Shown: positions 24,398 through 32,749 of the stretch, in pieces
Numbering within the stretch: position 1 is the stretch's first letter
Layout of the letters: each line of letters begins with the position of its first letter
Origin: an uncultured Eubacteriales bacterium
Lineage (GTDB): Bacteria > Bacillota > Clostridia > Oscillospirales > CAG-272
Assembly: GCA_934474225.1 (NCBI GenBank)
Contig: CAKSLU010000010.1
Location: 1 to 55,610, forward strand
Direction: 5' to 3'
DNA length: 55,610 bases
Notes under the pieces: generated by a model
What the model was told of the DNA's origin: nothing
What the model saw: the letters and a program-made list of their open reading frames with translations, nothing else
Database searches by the model: none
Program-made: the position numbers and the translations under genes

Positions 24398-24518
24398 TGG
24401 CGTCACGCAGCAATCGACCAGAATGCACGCAGCAGCCCGCGCGGCGCAGATGAACCCGCTTGCGCGGCCGCGTCGCTGTAAGTGCAGACATTCTGTATGC
24501 CGCTCCTGCGGAGCGGCG

Positions 24519-24539
24519 GATTCACAGTTGTCTCCACCA
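24519..24539 (+). repeat. Duplicated tRNA-Val 3' end
   Basis: GATTC-A-CAGTTGTCTCCACCA repeats the last 20 bases of the tRNA at 24278-24354 with one inserted base. Upstream of it there is no cloverleaf. It may mark an attachment site left by a lost element, or a degraded second tRNA. Confidence 0.7.
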
Positions 24540-24573
24540 AAAAACAACCACCCAACCGGATGGTTGTTTTTTT
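24539..24573. terminator. Terminator after the tRNA fragment
   Basis: AAAACAACCA, a ten-base loop and TGGTTGTTTT followed by more Ts. It sits right after the duplicated tRNA end, as a terminator would after a real tRNA. Confidence 0.65.
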
Positions 24574-24584
24574 GCTTTGTACGA

Positions 24585-24610
24585 GCGGACCGTCGAGGAC
24601 GCCGGTCCGC
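24585..24610. repeat. Single short palindrome (GGACCGTCGAGGACG type)
   Basis: GCGGACCGTCGAGGACGCCG then GTCCGC, the RAYT-associated element in inverted orientation. Confidence 0.75.
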
Positions 24611-24683
24611 AAAGGGAAGCAGAGAATGCGCGCAAAGCGGGGGCGACATATTTACCCCCTTTTTCAAAGTCCTTTGAAGGGGC

Positions 24684-24717
24684 ACGGGGGAACTTTCGTA
24701 CACGAAAGTTCCCCCGT
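24684..24717. terminator. Long hairpin terminator, copy 2 of a three-copy repeat
   Basis: ACGGGGGAACTTTCGT and its complement around an AC spacer. It follows the stop of the minus-strand GT4-CsaB gene. The flanks CAAAGTCCTTTGAAGGGG and TTCCTATTCTAT match copy 1. Confidence 0.75.
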
Positions 24718-24734
24718 ATTCTTTCCTATTCTAT

Positions 24735-26990
24735 TCAATCCCTCGCCATCTCGACGGCGGCTGCGGCGTCGGCGAGGGCAAGCGCCTTCAAGCGAGCGAC
24801 CTCGTCCGGCTCCATCGGCGTCTTTGTGAGCTGCACGGCGGCGTCCGCAATCCCCCCGCGCGCAAGGTCGGCGACGCGGCAGGGCGCGGCGCAGTGCATG
24901 TAGTCCATCATCGCGTCGATTTTCGGGTCGTAGGAGATGCCGAGCGGCGGCTTGCCCACGGCGACGGCGTAAATCAGCAGGTGCAGCCGCATGGAAATGA
25001 CAAATTCGCAGCGCTCGAGCACGCCCATGATCTCGCGCGCGGTCAGCCCGCCGAGAATCTCGCCCTTGACCGTCGCCGCCGCGTTCACCTTCTCGGTCAG
25101 CGCGCGGTCGCGGCTCGCCTGCATCAGGATGTAGAGCGGCGCAGCGCCCGTGCGGGCGGCGATGGCGTTCACCTCGGCGGCAAACGCCGCGGCAAATTCG
25201 TCCTCGTCCGCGCCGTCCACCTCCTCACTGCGGAGCGTGGCAAAACTGCGGAGCGAAACCGCAAAATGCGGCTTGCCGTCCACATTTTTCAGGATATAGT
25301 CCACGCGGCGCGCGTCCGCGGGCGTCAGCAGCAGCGCGGGGTCGGCGGACAGCGCAAGCCGCTCGCGCGGCACGCCGAGCGCCTCCGCATAGGCGAGCGA
25401 CTTCGGCTCCCGCAGGGTGATGCGGTCGGCAAGCAGCAGCGTTTTTGCCACATCGCGCTCGTATTTCTCGCCGAGAATCGGGCCGAGCCCGTTTGCCAGC
25501 ACGAATACGCGCAAGCCCCGACGCTTTGCCAGCCGGATGATCGTGGTGTAATAGAACAGCGAACGCGAGGAGGTCGTGTTTTGCAGCAGATTGCCGCCGC
25601 CGCTGATGAGCAGCTTTGCCGAGCGCATCTCGCGCAGCACGGCGGGAATGTTGAAGCGGCGGACGGCGCGCACGCCGTATTTTTTCGCGCTGTTTTTCGG
25701 GTCCTTGCAGAGGAAGGTGATCGGCACTTCGGGCGCGCAGGCGCGGATGCCTTGCACCAGCGCGGCGGCGATGGAGTCGTCCCCCGCGTTGCCGAAGCCG
25801 TAGTAGCCGCTGACCAAAATCTGCCCGCGCACATCCGGCGTGACGGCGGGGAGGCTCTCGTACATCGCCTCGTAGTCACGCGCCATCCGCGCGGCGGAGA
25901 AGTCCTCGAGAATCACGCGGCGGCAGTAGTCGCCCATCGCGCGGCGCGTCTCGGGCGCGGCGTCAAAGAGGGCGCAGATGTCGGCATAGAGCTTTGCCTC
26001 GGTGGTCTCGCCGCAGTCGCGGCAGCAGTAGTTGGTCTTCAGCGCGAGGGCGCGGCGGCTCTCGTCTAAGATGCCGATGTAGCCCTCGTTGCCCGCCACC
26101 ACGGTCGGCAGCCCGCAGCTCATCGCCTCGAGCGCCGCGCGGGATGCGCCGACAAACACATCCGCCGACGCGAGGAACGCGGGCGTGTCGGTGCGCAGTC
26201 CGGGCGTGAAGATGATTTTCCGCCCGTACTTTTTCTCGAGCGCGTCGGCAATCGCGCGCACATCGGTGAGCAGATTGCGCTCGGCGGACAGCACGCCGTC
26301 GCCCACGACCACGATTTCGAGGTCGGGGTACTTTGCAAGCAGGCGCTCGGCGCACTTTGCCAGGCAGAGCTGTGCCTTGCCGCGGCTCTCGTCCATGCGG
26401 CTGACCGACACGATGCGGTGCGCCGACGCGGAGAGGGCAAGCTCGTCCGCAACAGCGGCGAAATCGCCGTGTGGTGCAAAGCCGTCGGTGTCGATGCCGT
26501 TGACCGTGACCGAAATGTTGTCGGCAAACTGGCCGTAGTTGTCGATGAGATACTGCTTGATGTCCTCGCTCACCGCCATCTGCCGGTCGCCCCAGTTGGC
26601 AAGCCGCCGCCACAGCGGCGTCACGCGGAAGACCCAGTGCGCCGTGGTGACAAAGCGGAAGTGCAGCTTCTTTTGCAGCGAGCCGCAGATGAACGCGGGG
26701 ATGCGCGCGTGCGCATGCACCACATCGAAGTGCTCGGCTTCAATCAGTTTTTTCAGCGCGGCGCGGCAGCGCAGCACCGCAAGCGGGTTTTTCGTATGCA
26801 GCGGCAGCGTGACATGGCGGATGCCGCAGCGTTCCAGCATCTCGGCATAGCGCCCGCCCGCCGAGGCGACTGTCACGGTGTGCCCGTCGCGCACGAGCGC
26901 GCGGCAGAGCTCGTAGATGTGCGTCTCCGCGCCGCCGAAGCCCATCTGCATCGTCGCCATGAGGATGTTCAGTTTCTTGTTTTCTTCCAT
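24735..26990 (-). CDS. Fusion of a GT4 glycosyltransferase and a CsaB-type pyruvyl transferase
   Basis: The protein has 751 residues in two enzymes. Residues 1-370 are a GT-B family 4 glycosyltransferase (MQMGFGGAETHIYELCRAL start, FDVVHAHARIPA, SVTVNGIDTDGF and the donor-site stretch ASADVFVGASRAALEAMSCG). After a short linker, residues 385-750 match polysaccharide pyruvyl transferase CsaB (VSGYYGFGNAGDDSIAAAL, LLISGGGNLLQNTTSSRSL, SMRLHLLIYAVAVGKPPLGI). CsaB adds ketal pyruvate to secondary cell-wall polymer, the anchor for SLH domains. The SLH protein at 14566 is a possible client. Separate genes are usual, so the fusion suggests sugar transfer and pyruvylation on one polymer. The start follows GGAGA. 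Confidence 0.9.
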   Translation of the reverse strand: MEENKKLNILMATMQMGFGGAETHIYELCRALVRDGHTVTVASAGGRYAEMLERCGIRHVTLPLHTKNPLAVLRCRAALKKLIEAEHFDVVHAHARIPAFICGSLQKKLHFRFVTTAHWVFRVTPLWRRLANWGDRQMAVSEDIKQYLIDNYGQFADNISVTVNGIDTDGFAPHGDFAAVADELALSASAHRIVSVSRMDESRGKAQLCLAKCAERLLAKYPDLEIVVVGDGVLSAERNLLTDVRAIADALEKKYGRKIIFTPGLRTDTPAFLASADVFVGASRAALEAMSCGLPTVVAGNEGYIGILDESRRALALKTNYCCRDCGETTEAKLYADICALFDAAPETRRAMGDYCRRVILEDFSAARMARDYEAMYESLPAVTPDVRGQILVSGYYGFGNAGDDSIAAALVQGIRACAPEVPITFLCKDPKNSAKKYGVRAVRRFNIPAVLREMRSAKLLISGGGNLLQNTTSSRSLFYYTTIIRLAKRRGLRVFVLANGLGPILGEKYERDVAKTLLLADRITLREPKSLAYAEALGVPRERLALSADPALLLTPADARRVDYILKNVDGKPHFAVSLRSFATLRSEEVDGADEDEFAAAFAAEVNAIAARTGAAPLYILMQASRDRALTEKVNAAATVKGEILGGLTAREIMGVLERCEFVISMRLHLLIYAVAVGKPPLGISYDPKIDAMMDYMHCAAPCRVADLARGGIADAAVQLTKTPMEPDEVARLKALALADAAAAVEMARD

Positions 26991-27024
26991 ATATATAAGT
27001 CTCCGTTGTGTGGTGGGGGGTAAA

Positions 27025-27048
27025 GCGGCGGGAGCAAGCCCCCGCCCG
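27025..27048. repeat. Single short palindrome (inverted GCGGGGGCTTGCTCCCGC type)
   Basis: GCGGCGGGAGCAAGCCCCCG then CCC, the inverse of the element at 8904. This element, the inverted pair and the long module account for 27000-27360. Confidence 0.65.
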
Positions 27049-27078
27049 TGCGGTTTGTGCGCGGTTTCCGTCTATATC

Positions 27079-27146
27079 GTAGGGGCGACCATCGGTCGCC
27101 CGTTTTTGCTTTGCATGGGCGGGTCGTCGAGGGCGCCGACCCCTAC
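27079..27146. repeat. REPIN-like inverted pair (mixed types)
   Basis: GTAGGGGCGACCATCGGTCG (from 27079), a TTTTTGCTTTG linker and an inverted GGTCGTCGAGGGCGCCGACC element ending CCTAC at 27146. Confidence 0.8.
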
Positions 27147-27165
27147 CGGATTGGGTGCGTGATTC

Positions 27166-27357
27166 GGCTCCCCTGTGTAAGGGGTGAGCTGTACGAGACG
27201 CGCAGCGTCTCGCGGAGTTTTTCTTCGTCGGCTGAACACCGACGATTTCGCGAGCGAAACCGAAAAACATCCCGGCGGCGCCTGAGGGGTTGTTCCTTGG
27301 CTTTGTAACAATCCCTCCGTCATGCTCCGCATGCCACCTCCCTTTACACAAGGGAGG
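27166..27357 (-). repeat. Palindromic repeat module, long form (inverted)
   Basis: Family of 3731 with the three-hairpin segment. Stems CATGCTCCGCATG and GGCGGCGCC are visible. Confidence 0.9.
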
Positions 27358-27458
27358 CTTAGACGCCGTCTTTACCGTCATTTTAGCAGATTCTGCCCCC
27401 CAAATCAAGGCGGCATGCCGATTTTGCGCAAATTTGCGTTAATTTTTTCAAAAAAGGC

Positions 27459-27487
27459 TTGCAATCGCGCATGATCTGTGGTAAACT
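27459..27487 (+). promoter_or_regulatory. Promoter of the rimP-nusA-infB operon
   Basis: TTGCAA (27459-27464) and TAAACT (27482-27487) are 17 bases apart. The transcript would start close to 27495, giving a leader of about 50 bases that contains the hairpin below. Confidence 0.7.
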
Positions 27488-27503
27488 ACCGTATAAGAAA
27501 GAT

Positions 27504-27544
27504 AAGGAGAAAAAGAGTGGCTTGCCACTCTTTCTTTATTGTAG
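27504..27544 (+). promoter_or_regulatory. SD-hairpin-linker leader of rimP
   Basis: AAGGAG (27504-27509) is followed by a hairpin with arms AAAGAGTGG/CCACTCTTT (27512-27533, loop CTTG) and 11 bases to the ATG. The stem is followed by TTTCTTTATT, so it could also act as a leaky terminator. Confidence 0.6.
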
Positions 27545-28009
27545 ATGAAGAGTGCGAAGAATATCGCCGAAACCGTGTACGACTTTCTCCTGCCTGTGGT
27601 AAACGAGCTCGGCTATTATCTCTGGGATGTCGAGTATGTCAAAGAGGGCAGCGAATGGTATCTGCGCATCACCATCGACAGCGAGGACGGCATCACGATT
27701 GACGACTGCGAGCGCGTGCACCGCGCCATCGACCCCGTCATCGACGAACACGACCCCATTGAAAATTCCTATCACCTTGAGGTCTCGTCCCCCGGCATCG
27801 AGCGCGTGCTGCGCACCGAGGAACACATCGAGGCGTTTGCGGGCGAGGAGGTCGAGGCAAAGCTGTTTGCCCCGCTCGACGGCAAGAAGACGCTGCGCGG
27901 CATCCTCGGCGGCATCGAGGACGGGAAGGTCATCCTCACCGTCGGCGACACCGAATACCGCATCGAGCACGCGAAGATCTCGCGCCTGACGACGGTTTTT
28001 GACTTTTGA
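27545..28009 (+). CDS. rimP: Ribosome maturation factor RimP
   Basis: The protein has 154 residues and is needed for maturation of the 30S subunit. Family landmarks are GYYLWDVEYVKEGSEWYLRITID in the N-terminal domain and ENSYHLEVSSPGIERVL at the hinge, then an SH3-like C-terminal domain. The start is fixed by a stop codon (TAG) directly upstream. No ribosome site lies within 30 bases unless the hairpin leader is folded. It is the first gene of the classical rimP-nusA-ylxR-ylxQ-infB order. Confidence 0.95.
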   Translation: MKSAKNIAETVYDFLLPVVNELGYYLWDVEYVKEGSEWYLRITIDSEDGITIDDCERVHRAIDPVIDEHDPIENSYHLEVSSPGIERVLRTEEHIEAFAGEEVEAKLFAPLDGKKTLRGILGGIEDGKVILTVGDTEYRIEHAKISRLTTVFDF

Positions 28010-28047
28010 ATTTTGCCGGACGCCCATGCGGCGTCAGTATATCATAG

Positions 28048-28081
28048 AAAGGGAGCGGCATGCGCCGCTTTTGGTAACGAC
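28048..28081 (+). promoter_or_regulatory. SD-hairpin-linker leader of nusA
   Basis: AAAGGG (28048-28053) runs into a hairpin with arms AGCGGC/GCCGCT (28054-28069, loop ATGC), then 12 bases to the ATG. Confidence 0.6.
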
Positions 28082-29104
28082 ATGAACGCGGAATTTTTTG
28101 AGGCGCTGGACCTTATCGAGAAGGAAAGAGGCATTCCGAAGGACTACATGCTGGAGAAGGTCGAGGCGGCGCTCGTCAGCGCTTACAAGCGCGATAAGGA
28201 CGGCAACGCCAATGTGCGCGTGGACATCGACCCCGAGAAGAAGACGGTGCGCATGTTCCAGCAGCTGGAGGTCGTCGAAGAGGTCGAGAACCCCATCACG
28301 CAGATTTCGCTTGCCGACGCGCAGGCACAGAACAAGCGCATGAAACTCGGTTCGATTCTCGAGGTCGAGGTCAAGACCAAGAATCTGCGCCGTCTTGCCG
28401 CGCTGACTGCAAAGCAGGTCATCGTGCAGGGCATCCGCGAGGCGGAGCGCGCCAACATCGTCAAGGAATATGAGTCGAAGCGCGAGGAGATCGTCACCGC
28501 GACGGTCGTCCGCGTGGATGAAACGAACGGCAATGTCGTGCTGGACACCGGCACGAGCAACGCGACCCTGCTGCTCTCCGAGCAGATTCCCGGCGAGCGG
28601 TTTGCCGTGGGCGACCGCGTGAAGGTCTACATCACCGAGGTCAACCGCGAGACGCACGGGCACATCGTCACCCTGTCGCGCCGTCATCCCGGCCTCGTCA
28701 AGCGCATGTTTGAGTTGGAAATTCCCGAGATCGCGGACGGCACGGTGCTGGTTCGCGCCGTTGCCCGCGAGGCGGGCAGCCGCACGAAGATTGCCGTCGA
28801 GTCCCGCGACCCCAATGTTGACCCCGTCGGCGCCTGCATCGGCAACCGCGGTGCGCGCATCGGCGCCATCATCGACGAGCTGCGCGGCGAAAAGGTGGAC
28901 ATTGTGCGCTACAGCGACGATCCCGCCGAATTCATCCGCGAGGCGCTCTCCCCCGCTGAGGTCATCTCGGTGGAGATGGACGGCGAGCGCAGCGCAAAGG
29001 TCACGGTGTATCCCGATCAGCTTTCGCTGGCCATCGGCAAGGAGGGGCAGAACGCCCGCCTCGCCGCCAGACTCACCGGCTGCAAGATCGACATCAAGGC
29101 ATAA
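28082..29104 (+). CDS. nusA: Transcription factor NusA
   Basis: The protein has 340 residues and acts in pausing, termination and antitermination at RNA polymerase. The N-terminal polymerase-binding domain (residues 1-130, MNAEFFEALDLIEKERGIPK) is followed by an S1 domain (TATVVRVDETNGNVVLDTG) and two KH domains (VDPVGACIGNRGARIGAIID and SLAIGKEGQNARLAARLTG). It ends after KH2, as in other Firmicutes, without acidic repeats. An earlier in-frame start at 28013 has no support. The gene lies 72 bases after rimP behind a hairpin leader. Confidence 0.96.
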   Translation: MNAEFFEALDLIEKERGIPKDYMLEKVEAALVSAYKRDKDGNANVRVDIDPEKKTVRMFQQLEVVEEVENPITQISLADAQAQNKRMKLGSILEVEVKTKNLRRLAALTAKQVIVQGIREAERANIVKEYESKREEIVTATVVRVDETNGNVVLDTGTSNATLLLSEQIPGERFAVGDRVKVYITEVNRETHGHIVTLSRRHPGLVKRMFELEIPEIADGTVLVRAVAREAGSRTKIAVESRDPNVDPVGACIGNRGARIGAIIDELRGEKVDIVRYSDDPAEFIREALSPAEVISVEMDGERSAKVTVYPDQLSLAIGKEGQNARLAARLTGCKIDIKA

Positions 29105-29117
29105 CAGCGGCACATAG

Positions 29118-29387
29118 ATGGAAAAGATAAAAAAGATTCCGCAGCGCAAGTGCATCGGCTGCGCCGAGCGGCGGGACAAGGGCGACCTTGTGCGCGTCGT
29201 GCGCACGCCGGACGGCGAGATTCGGCTCGACAGCACCGGGCGTGCCGCCGGGCGCGGCGCGTACCTCTGCAAGAGCCGAAAGTGCCTGGCGCGTGCGCGA
29301 AAGTCGCACCGGCTTGAGGCAAACCTCGGCGTGGAGATTCCCGAGGCGGTGTACGCGGCGCTGGAAAGTGAGCTTGCCGATGACTGA
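29118..29387 (+). CDS. ylxR: YlxR-family RNA-binding protein
   Basis: The protein has 89 residues. It has the family's Cys pair (KCIGCAERRDKGDLVRVVR) and the GRGAYLC signature followed by a basic stretch. YlxR proteins are small nucleic-acid-binding proteins of the nusA operon and have been linked to RNase P and transcription regulation. No clear Shine-Dalgarno precedes the ATG, which lies 13 bases after the nusA stop, so translation is probably coupled. Confidence 0.93.
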   Translation: MEKIKKIPQRKCIGCAERRDKGDLVRVVRTPDGEIRLDSTGRAAGRGAYLCKSRKCLARARKSHRLEANLGVEIPEAVYAALESELADD

Positions 29388-29703
29388 CAACGGAAAAACA
29401 ACGCGCGCGCTCTCGCTGCTCGGCATCTGCAAGAAGGCGGGGCGGCTGACAAGCGGCGTGCCGCTGGTGTGCGACGCGATTCGTGAGGGGCACATTCGGC
29501 TGGTCGTCTACGCGGCGGGCGCGGCGGAGAACTCCGTCAAGCGCGTCACCGACAAGGCAAAGAGTTATCATGTAGAGGCGCTTCCGCTGGATGTGGCGCC
29601 GGAGGCGCTCGGCCGTGCCGTCGGCAAGAGCGGCGCAGTCGCCGCCGTCGGCGTCGGCGACGCAGGATTTGCCGCAGCGCTGAAGAAATTATTACAGGAT
29701 TAA
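29380..29703 (+). CDS. ylxQ: L7Ae-family ribosomal-like protein (YlxQ)
   Basis: The protein has 107 residues and the L7Ae/L30e fold, with LLGICKKAGRLTSGVPLVCDAIREG and RLVVYAAGAAENSVKRV. It is expected to bind kink-turn RNA. The ATG at 29380 overlaps the end of ylxR by eight bases. It occupies the usual place between ylxR and infB. Confidence 0.92.
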   Translation: MTDNGKTTRALSLLGICKKAGRLTSGVPLVCDAIREGHIRLVVYAAGAAENSVKRVTDKAKSYHVEALPLDVAPEALGRAVGKSGAVAAVGVGDAGFAAALKKLLQD

Positions 29704-29744
29704 GCCGCCGGAATTTCCGGCATTCGACAGCATTTGATAGAAAG

Positions 29745-29784
29745 AAAGGATTTTTGCGCATCCGCGCAAAAGGGTAAACGACGC
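29745..29784 (+). promoter_or_regulatory. SD-hairpin-linker leader of infB
   Basis: AAAGGA (29745-29750) is followed by a hairpin with arms TTTTGCGC/GCGCAAAA (29752-29771, loop ATCC) and 13 bases to the ATG. The linker GGGTAAACGACGC resembles the nusA linker TTTGGTAACGAC. Confidence 0.6.
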
Positions 29785-32631
29785 ATGGCACAGAATCAGC
29801 AGTACCGTATCAACCAGTTGGCAAAGGAGCTTGGCATCAAGGGCAAGGATGTGATTGCAATTCTCGCCGAACACGGCATCGAGGGCAAGTCCTCGTCCGG
29901 CGCTCTCGACCCCGACGAGTTTGGTCTGGTCATGGATGCCCTCAGTAAGAAAAAGCAGATCAAAAGTCTCGATTCTTACCTGGACGGGGAAGTTGTCATC
30001 GTGACGAAGGGGCAGAAAGAAGCTGCCGCAAAGGCTGTCGAGGAAGAGAAGGCAAAGGCGGAGGCAGAGGCGAAGGCTGCCGAGGCGGCGAAGAAAGCCG
30101 CCGAGGAGAAGGCGCGCGCCGAAGCCGAGGCAAAGAAGGCCGCCGAGGAGGCGGCAAAGGCGGCAGCCAAGGCGGAGAGCCAGGCAAAAGTGAAGGCAAA
30201 GGGCCTTTCCGCCGCCCAGGCAATCGAAGAAAAGGCGCGTGCCGCCGCGGCGCGCGCACAGGCAAACCGCCCGCAGGGGCAAGGTCGCCCCTACGGCGAC
30301 CGTCCGCAAAGCGGCGGGCAGAACCGCCCCTTTGGCGACCGTCCGCAAAACGGCGGACAGCGTCCCTTTGGTGACCGCCCGCAAAGCGGCGGACAGAACC
30401 GCTTCGGCGACAGACCGCAGGGCGGTCAGGGTCGCCCGTTTGGCGACCGCGCGCCCGGCGCGGGCAGCGCACAGCCGAAGAACTTCGGCGACCGCTTTGA
30501 GCGCAAGTCGTTTGAGAGCGGCAAGGGCGGCTACGACAAGAAGCCGCAGCGCGCAGGCGGCTTTGACAAGGGCGAGGGCAACGAGCGCCGCACGGTGCAG
30601 AAGTTCACCGCCCCCATCAGCCAGATGCAGCGCGTCGCCGCGACCGACGGCCCCGCAAAGCCGCGCGGCAGCGTCCGCGTGGTGGACACGCGCACGACCA
30701 CGGTAGACCTCTCGCGCTACGACGAGAAGCTCGAAACCCTGGCAGGCGGCTACGGCGATCGCAGCGTCAGCCGGCAGAAGCTGAAAAAGCAGGATACGCG
30801 CGGCCAGTACAGCAAGGCGAAGGACAAGGAGCGGCTGGCGGTTGAGCGCATGAAGAAAGCGGAGCTGGAAAAGGCGCGCAAAAAGCAGCTTGAGATCACC
30901 GTGCCGGACGAAATCACGGTGCAGGAGCTGGCTTCCCGCCTGAAAGTTACGGCGGCGGAGGTCATCAAGCGCCTCATGAAGATGGGCGTGATGGCAACGC
31001 TCAACCAGACCGTGGACTACGACACCGCGTTCCTCGTCGCCGACGAACTCGGCGCGAAGGTCACCAAGGAGGTCGTCGTCACCATTGAGGAGCGCCTCTT
31101 CGACGAGGCGGAGGACGATGCGGACGCGCTCGTCACGCGCGACCCCGTTGTCTGCGTCATGGGTCACGTTGACCACGGCAAGACCTCGCTGCTCGACGCC
31201 ATCCGGCACACCAATGTGACCAGCGGCGAGGCAGGCGGCATCACGCAGGCCATCGGCGCATACCGCGTCAACCTGAACGGCAGAAATATCACCTTCCTCG
31301 ACACCCCCGGCCATGAGGCGTTCACCGCAATGCGCGCAAGAGGCGCGCAGGCGACCGATATTGCGATTCTCGTGGTCGCCGCGGACGACGGCATCATGCC
31401 GCAGACCGTCGAGGCGATCAACCACGCCAAGGCGGCGGGCGTTGACATCATCGTCGCCATCAACAAGATGGATAAGCCGGGCGCAAACCCCGACGCCGTC
31501 ATGACAGGCCTCACCAACTATGAGCTCGTGCCCGAGGAATGGGGCGGCGACACGATTTGCGTGCCCGTCTCCGCCGTGACCGGCATGGGCATCCCGGATC
31601 TGCTCGAAAATGTCCTGCTCGTGGCGGATGTCAAGGAGCTGAAAGCCAACCCCAACCGCCGCGCCAAGGGTATCGTCATCGAGGCAAAGCTGGATAAGGG
31701 TCGCGGCCCTGTTGCCACCGTCCTTGTGCAGAACGGTACGCTCCACGCGGGCGACATCGTCATTGCCGGCACGGCAGTCGGCCGCGTCCGCGCGATGATT
31801 GACGACAAAGGCAAGAATATCAAGGAGGCAGGTCCCTCCGTTCCGGTTGAGCTGGTCGGCCTGGACGCAGTCCCCGAGGCGGGCGACGAATTCGGCGCGG
31901 TTGAGGACGAGCGCATGGCGCGCACCCTCGCGGAGCAGCGCCGCGACAAGGCAAAGGACGAGCGCTTCAAGGCGAACGCGGTCGGCAAGCTGGAGGATCT
32001 GTTCTCCCGCATGTCGGACGGCGTGAAGGATCTGAACATCGTGGTCAAGGCAGATGTCGGCGGTTCGGCCGAGGCGGTCAAGCAGTCGCTTGTCAAGCTG
32101 TCCAACGACGAGGTCAAGGTCAATGTCATTCACAGCGCGGTCGGCGGCATCACCGAGAACGATGTCATGCTGGCGGCGGCATCCGGCGCGATCATCGTCG
32201 GCTTCAATGTCCGCCCGGATAAGCAGGCGATTGACGCGGGCGAGCGCCAGGGCGTGGATATCCGCACCTACCGCATCATTTATGAGTGCATCGAGGAGAT
32301 TGAGAAGGCAATGAAGGGTATGCTTGCCCCCACCTTCAAGGAGAATCTGCTCGGTCACGCGCAGGTGCGCCAGACCATTCATGTGCCCTCGGTCGGCACC
32401 ATCGCGGGCTCCTATGTCCAGGACGGCAAAATCACACGCAACGCGCAGATTCGCGTCATCCGCGACGGCGTCGTCGTCTTCGAGGACAAGATCGCATCGC
32501 TGCGCCGCTTCAAGGACGATGTCCGCGAAGTTGCCGCAGGCTATGAGTGCGGTATCGGCCTTGAGAAGTTCAACGACATCAAGGAAAACGATGTGCTCGA
32601 AGCCTTTGTAATGGAAGAAGTAGAGAGATAA
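29785..32631 (+). CDS. infB: Translation initiation factor IF-2
   Basis: The protein has 948 residues. It brings fMet-tRNA to the 30S subunit. Order: an IF2-N domain (YRINQLAKELGIKGKDVIAI); an Ala/Glu/Lys helix (residues 85-155); a Gly/Gln/Arg-rich stretch (about 160-235) of near repeats of GDRPQSGGQNRPF; a second IF2-N domain; the G domain (GHVDHGKTSLLD, DTPGHEAF, NKMDKPGA); then domains II to IV. The low-complexity part is longer than usual. The start at 29785 is chosen because the protein begins MAQNQQYRINQLAK like homologues. Confidence 0.96.
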   Translation: MAQNQQYRINQLAKELGIKGKDVIAILAEHGIEGKSSSGALDPDEFGLVMDALSKKKQIKSLDSYLDGEVVIVTKGQKEAAAKAVEEEKAKAEAEAKAAEAAKKAAEEKARAEAEAKKAAEEAAKAAAKAESQAKVKAKGLSAAQAIEEKARAAAARAQANRPQGQGRPYGDRPQSGGQNRPFGDRPQNGGQRPFGDRPQSGGQNRFGDRPQGGQGRPFGDRAPGAGSAQPKNFGDRFERKSFESGKGGYDKKPQRAGGFDKGEGNERRTVQKFTAPISQMQRVAATDGPAKPRGSVRVVDTRTTTVDLSRYDEKLETLAGGYGDRSVSRQKLKKQDTRGQYSKAKDKERLAVERMKKAELEKARKKQLEITVPDEITVQELASRLKVTAAEVIKRLMKMGVMATLNQTVDYDTAFLVADELGAKVTKEVVVTIEERLFDEAEDDADALVTRDPVVCVMGHVDHGKTSLLDAIRHTNVTSGEAGGITQAIGAYRVNLNGRNITFLDTPGHEAFTAMRARGAQATDIAILVVAADDGIMPQTVEAINHAKAAGVDIIVAINKMDKPGANPDAVMTGLTNYELVPEEWGGDTICVPVSAVTGMGIPDLLENVLLVADVKELKANPNRRAKGIVIEAKLDKGRGPVATVLVQNGTLHAGDIVIAGTAVGRVRAMIDDKGKNIKEAGPSVPVELVGLDAVPEAGDEFGAVEDERMARTLAEQRRDKAKDERFKANAVGKLEDLFSRMSDGVKDLNIVVKADVGGSAEAVKQSLVKLSNDEVKVNVIHSAVGGITENDVMLAAASGAIIVGFNVRPDKQAIDAGERQGVDIRTYRIIYECIEEIEKAMKGMLAPTFKENLLGHAQVRQTIHVPSVGTIAGSYVQDGKITRNAQIRVIRDGVVVFEDKIASLRRFKDDVREVAAGYECGIGLEKFNDIKENDVLEAFVMEEVER

Positions 32632-32663
32632 ATCCGATCGTGACGGCGGACTGGAAAAAGCGC

Positions 32664-32749
32664 GCAGACCGCGAAACAGATTTCGCTCTGCACCGAAAGC
32701 TTCGACTGGCGTACAAAGTACGCCGACGCTTGCTTTCGGCGCAGTCTGC
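32664..32749 (+). other. Three-way-junction-like RNA structure between infB and ygiQ-type gene
   Basis: The outer stem GCAGAC (32664-32669) pairs with GTCTGC (32744-32749). Inside lie a small hairpin, GCGAAA-CAGA-TTTCGC (32671-32686), and a long arm, CCGAAAGC/GCTTTCGG (32693-32739), topped by GGCGTAC-AAA-GTACGCC. CCCTTTTT follows, so it may terminate the infB operon. It has no reading frame. Confidence 0.6.

Noticed and set aside
24395..24518. A second tRNA gene before the duplicated 3' end
   Set aside because: No D-arm, anticodon stem or acceptor 5' strand could be found; only the last 20 bases match.
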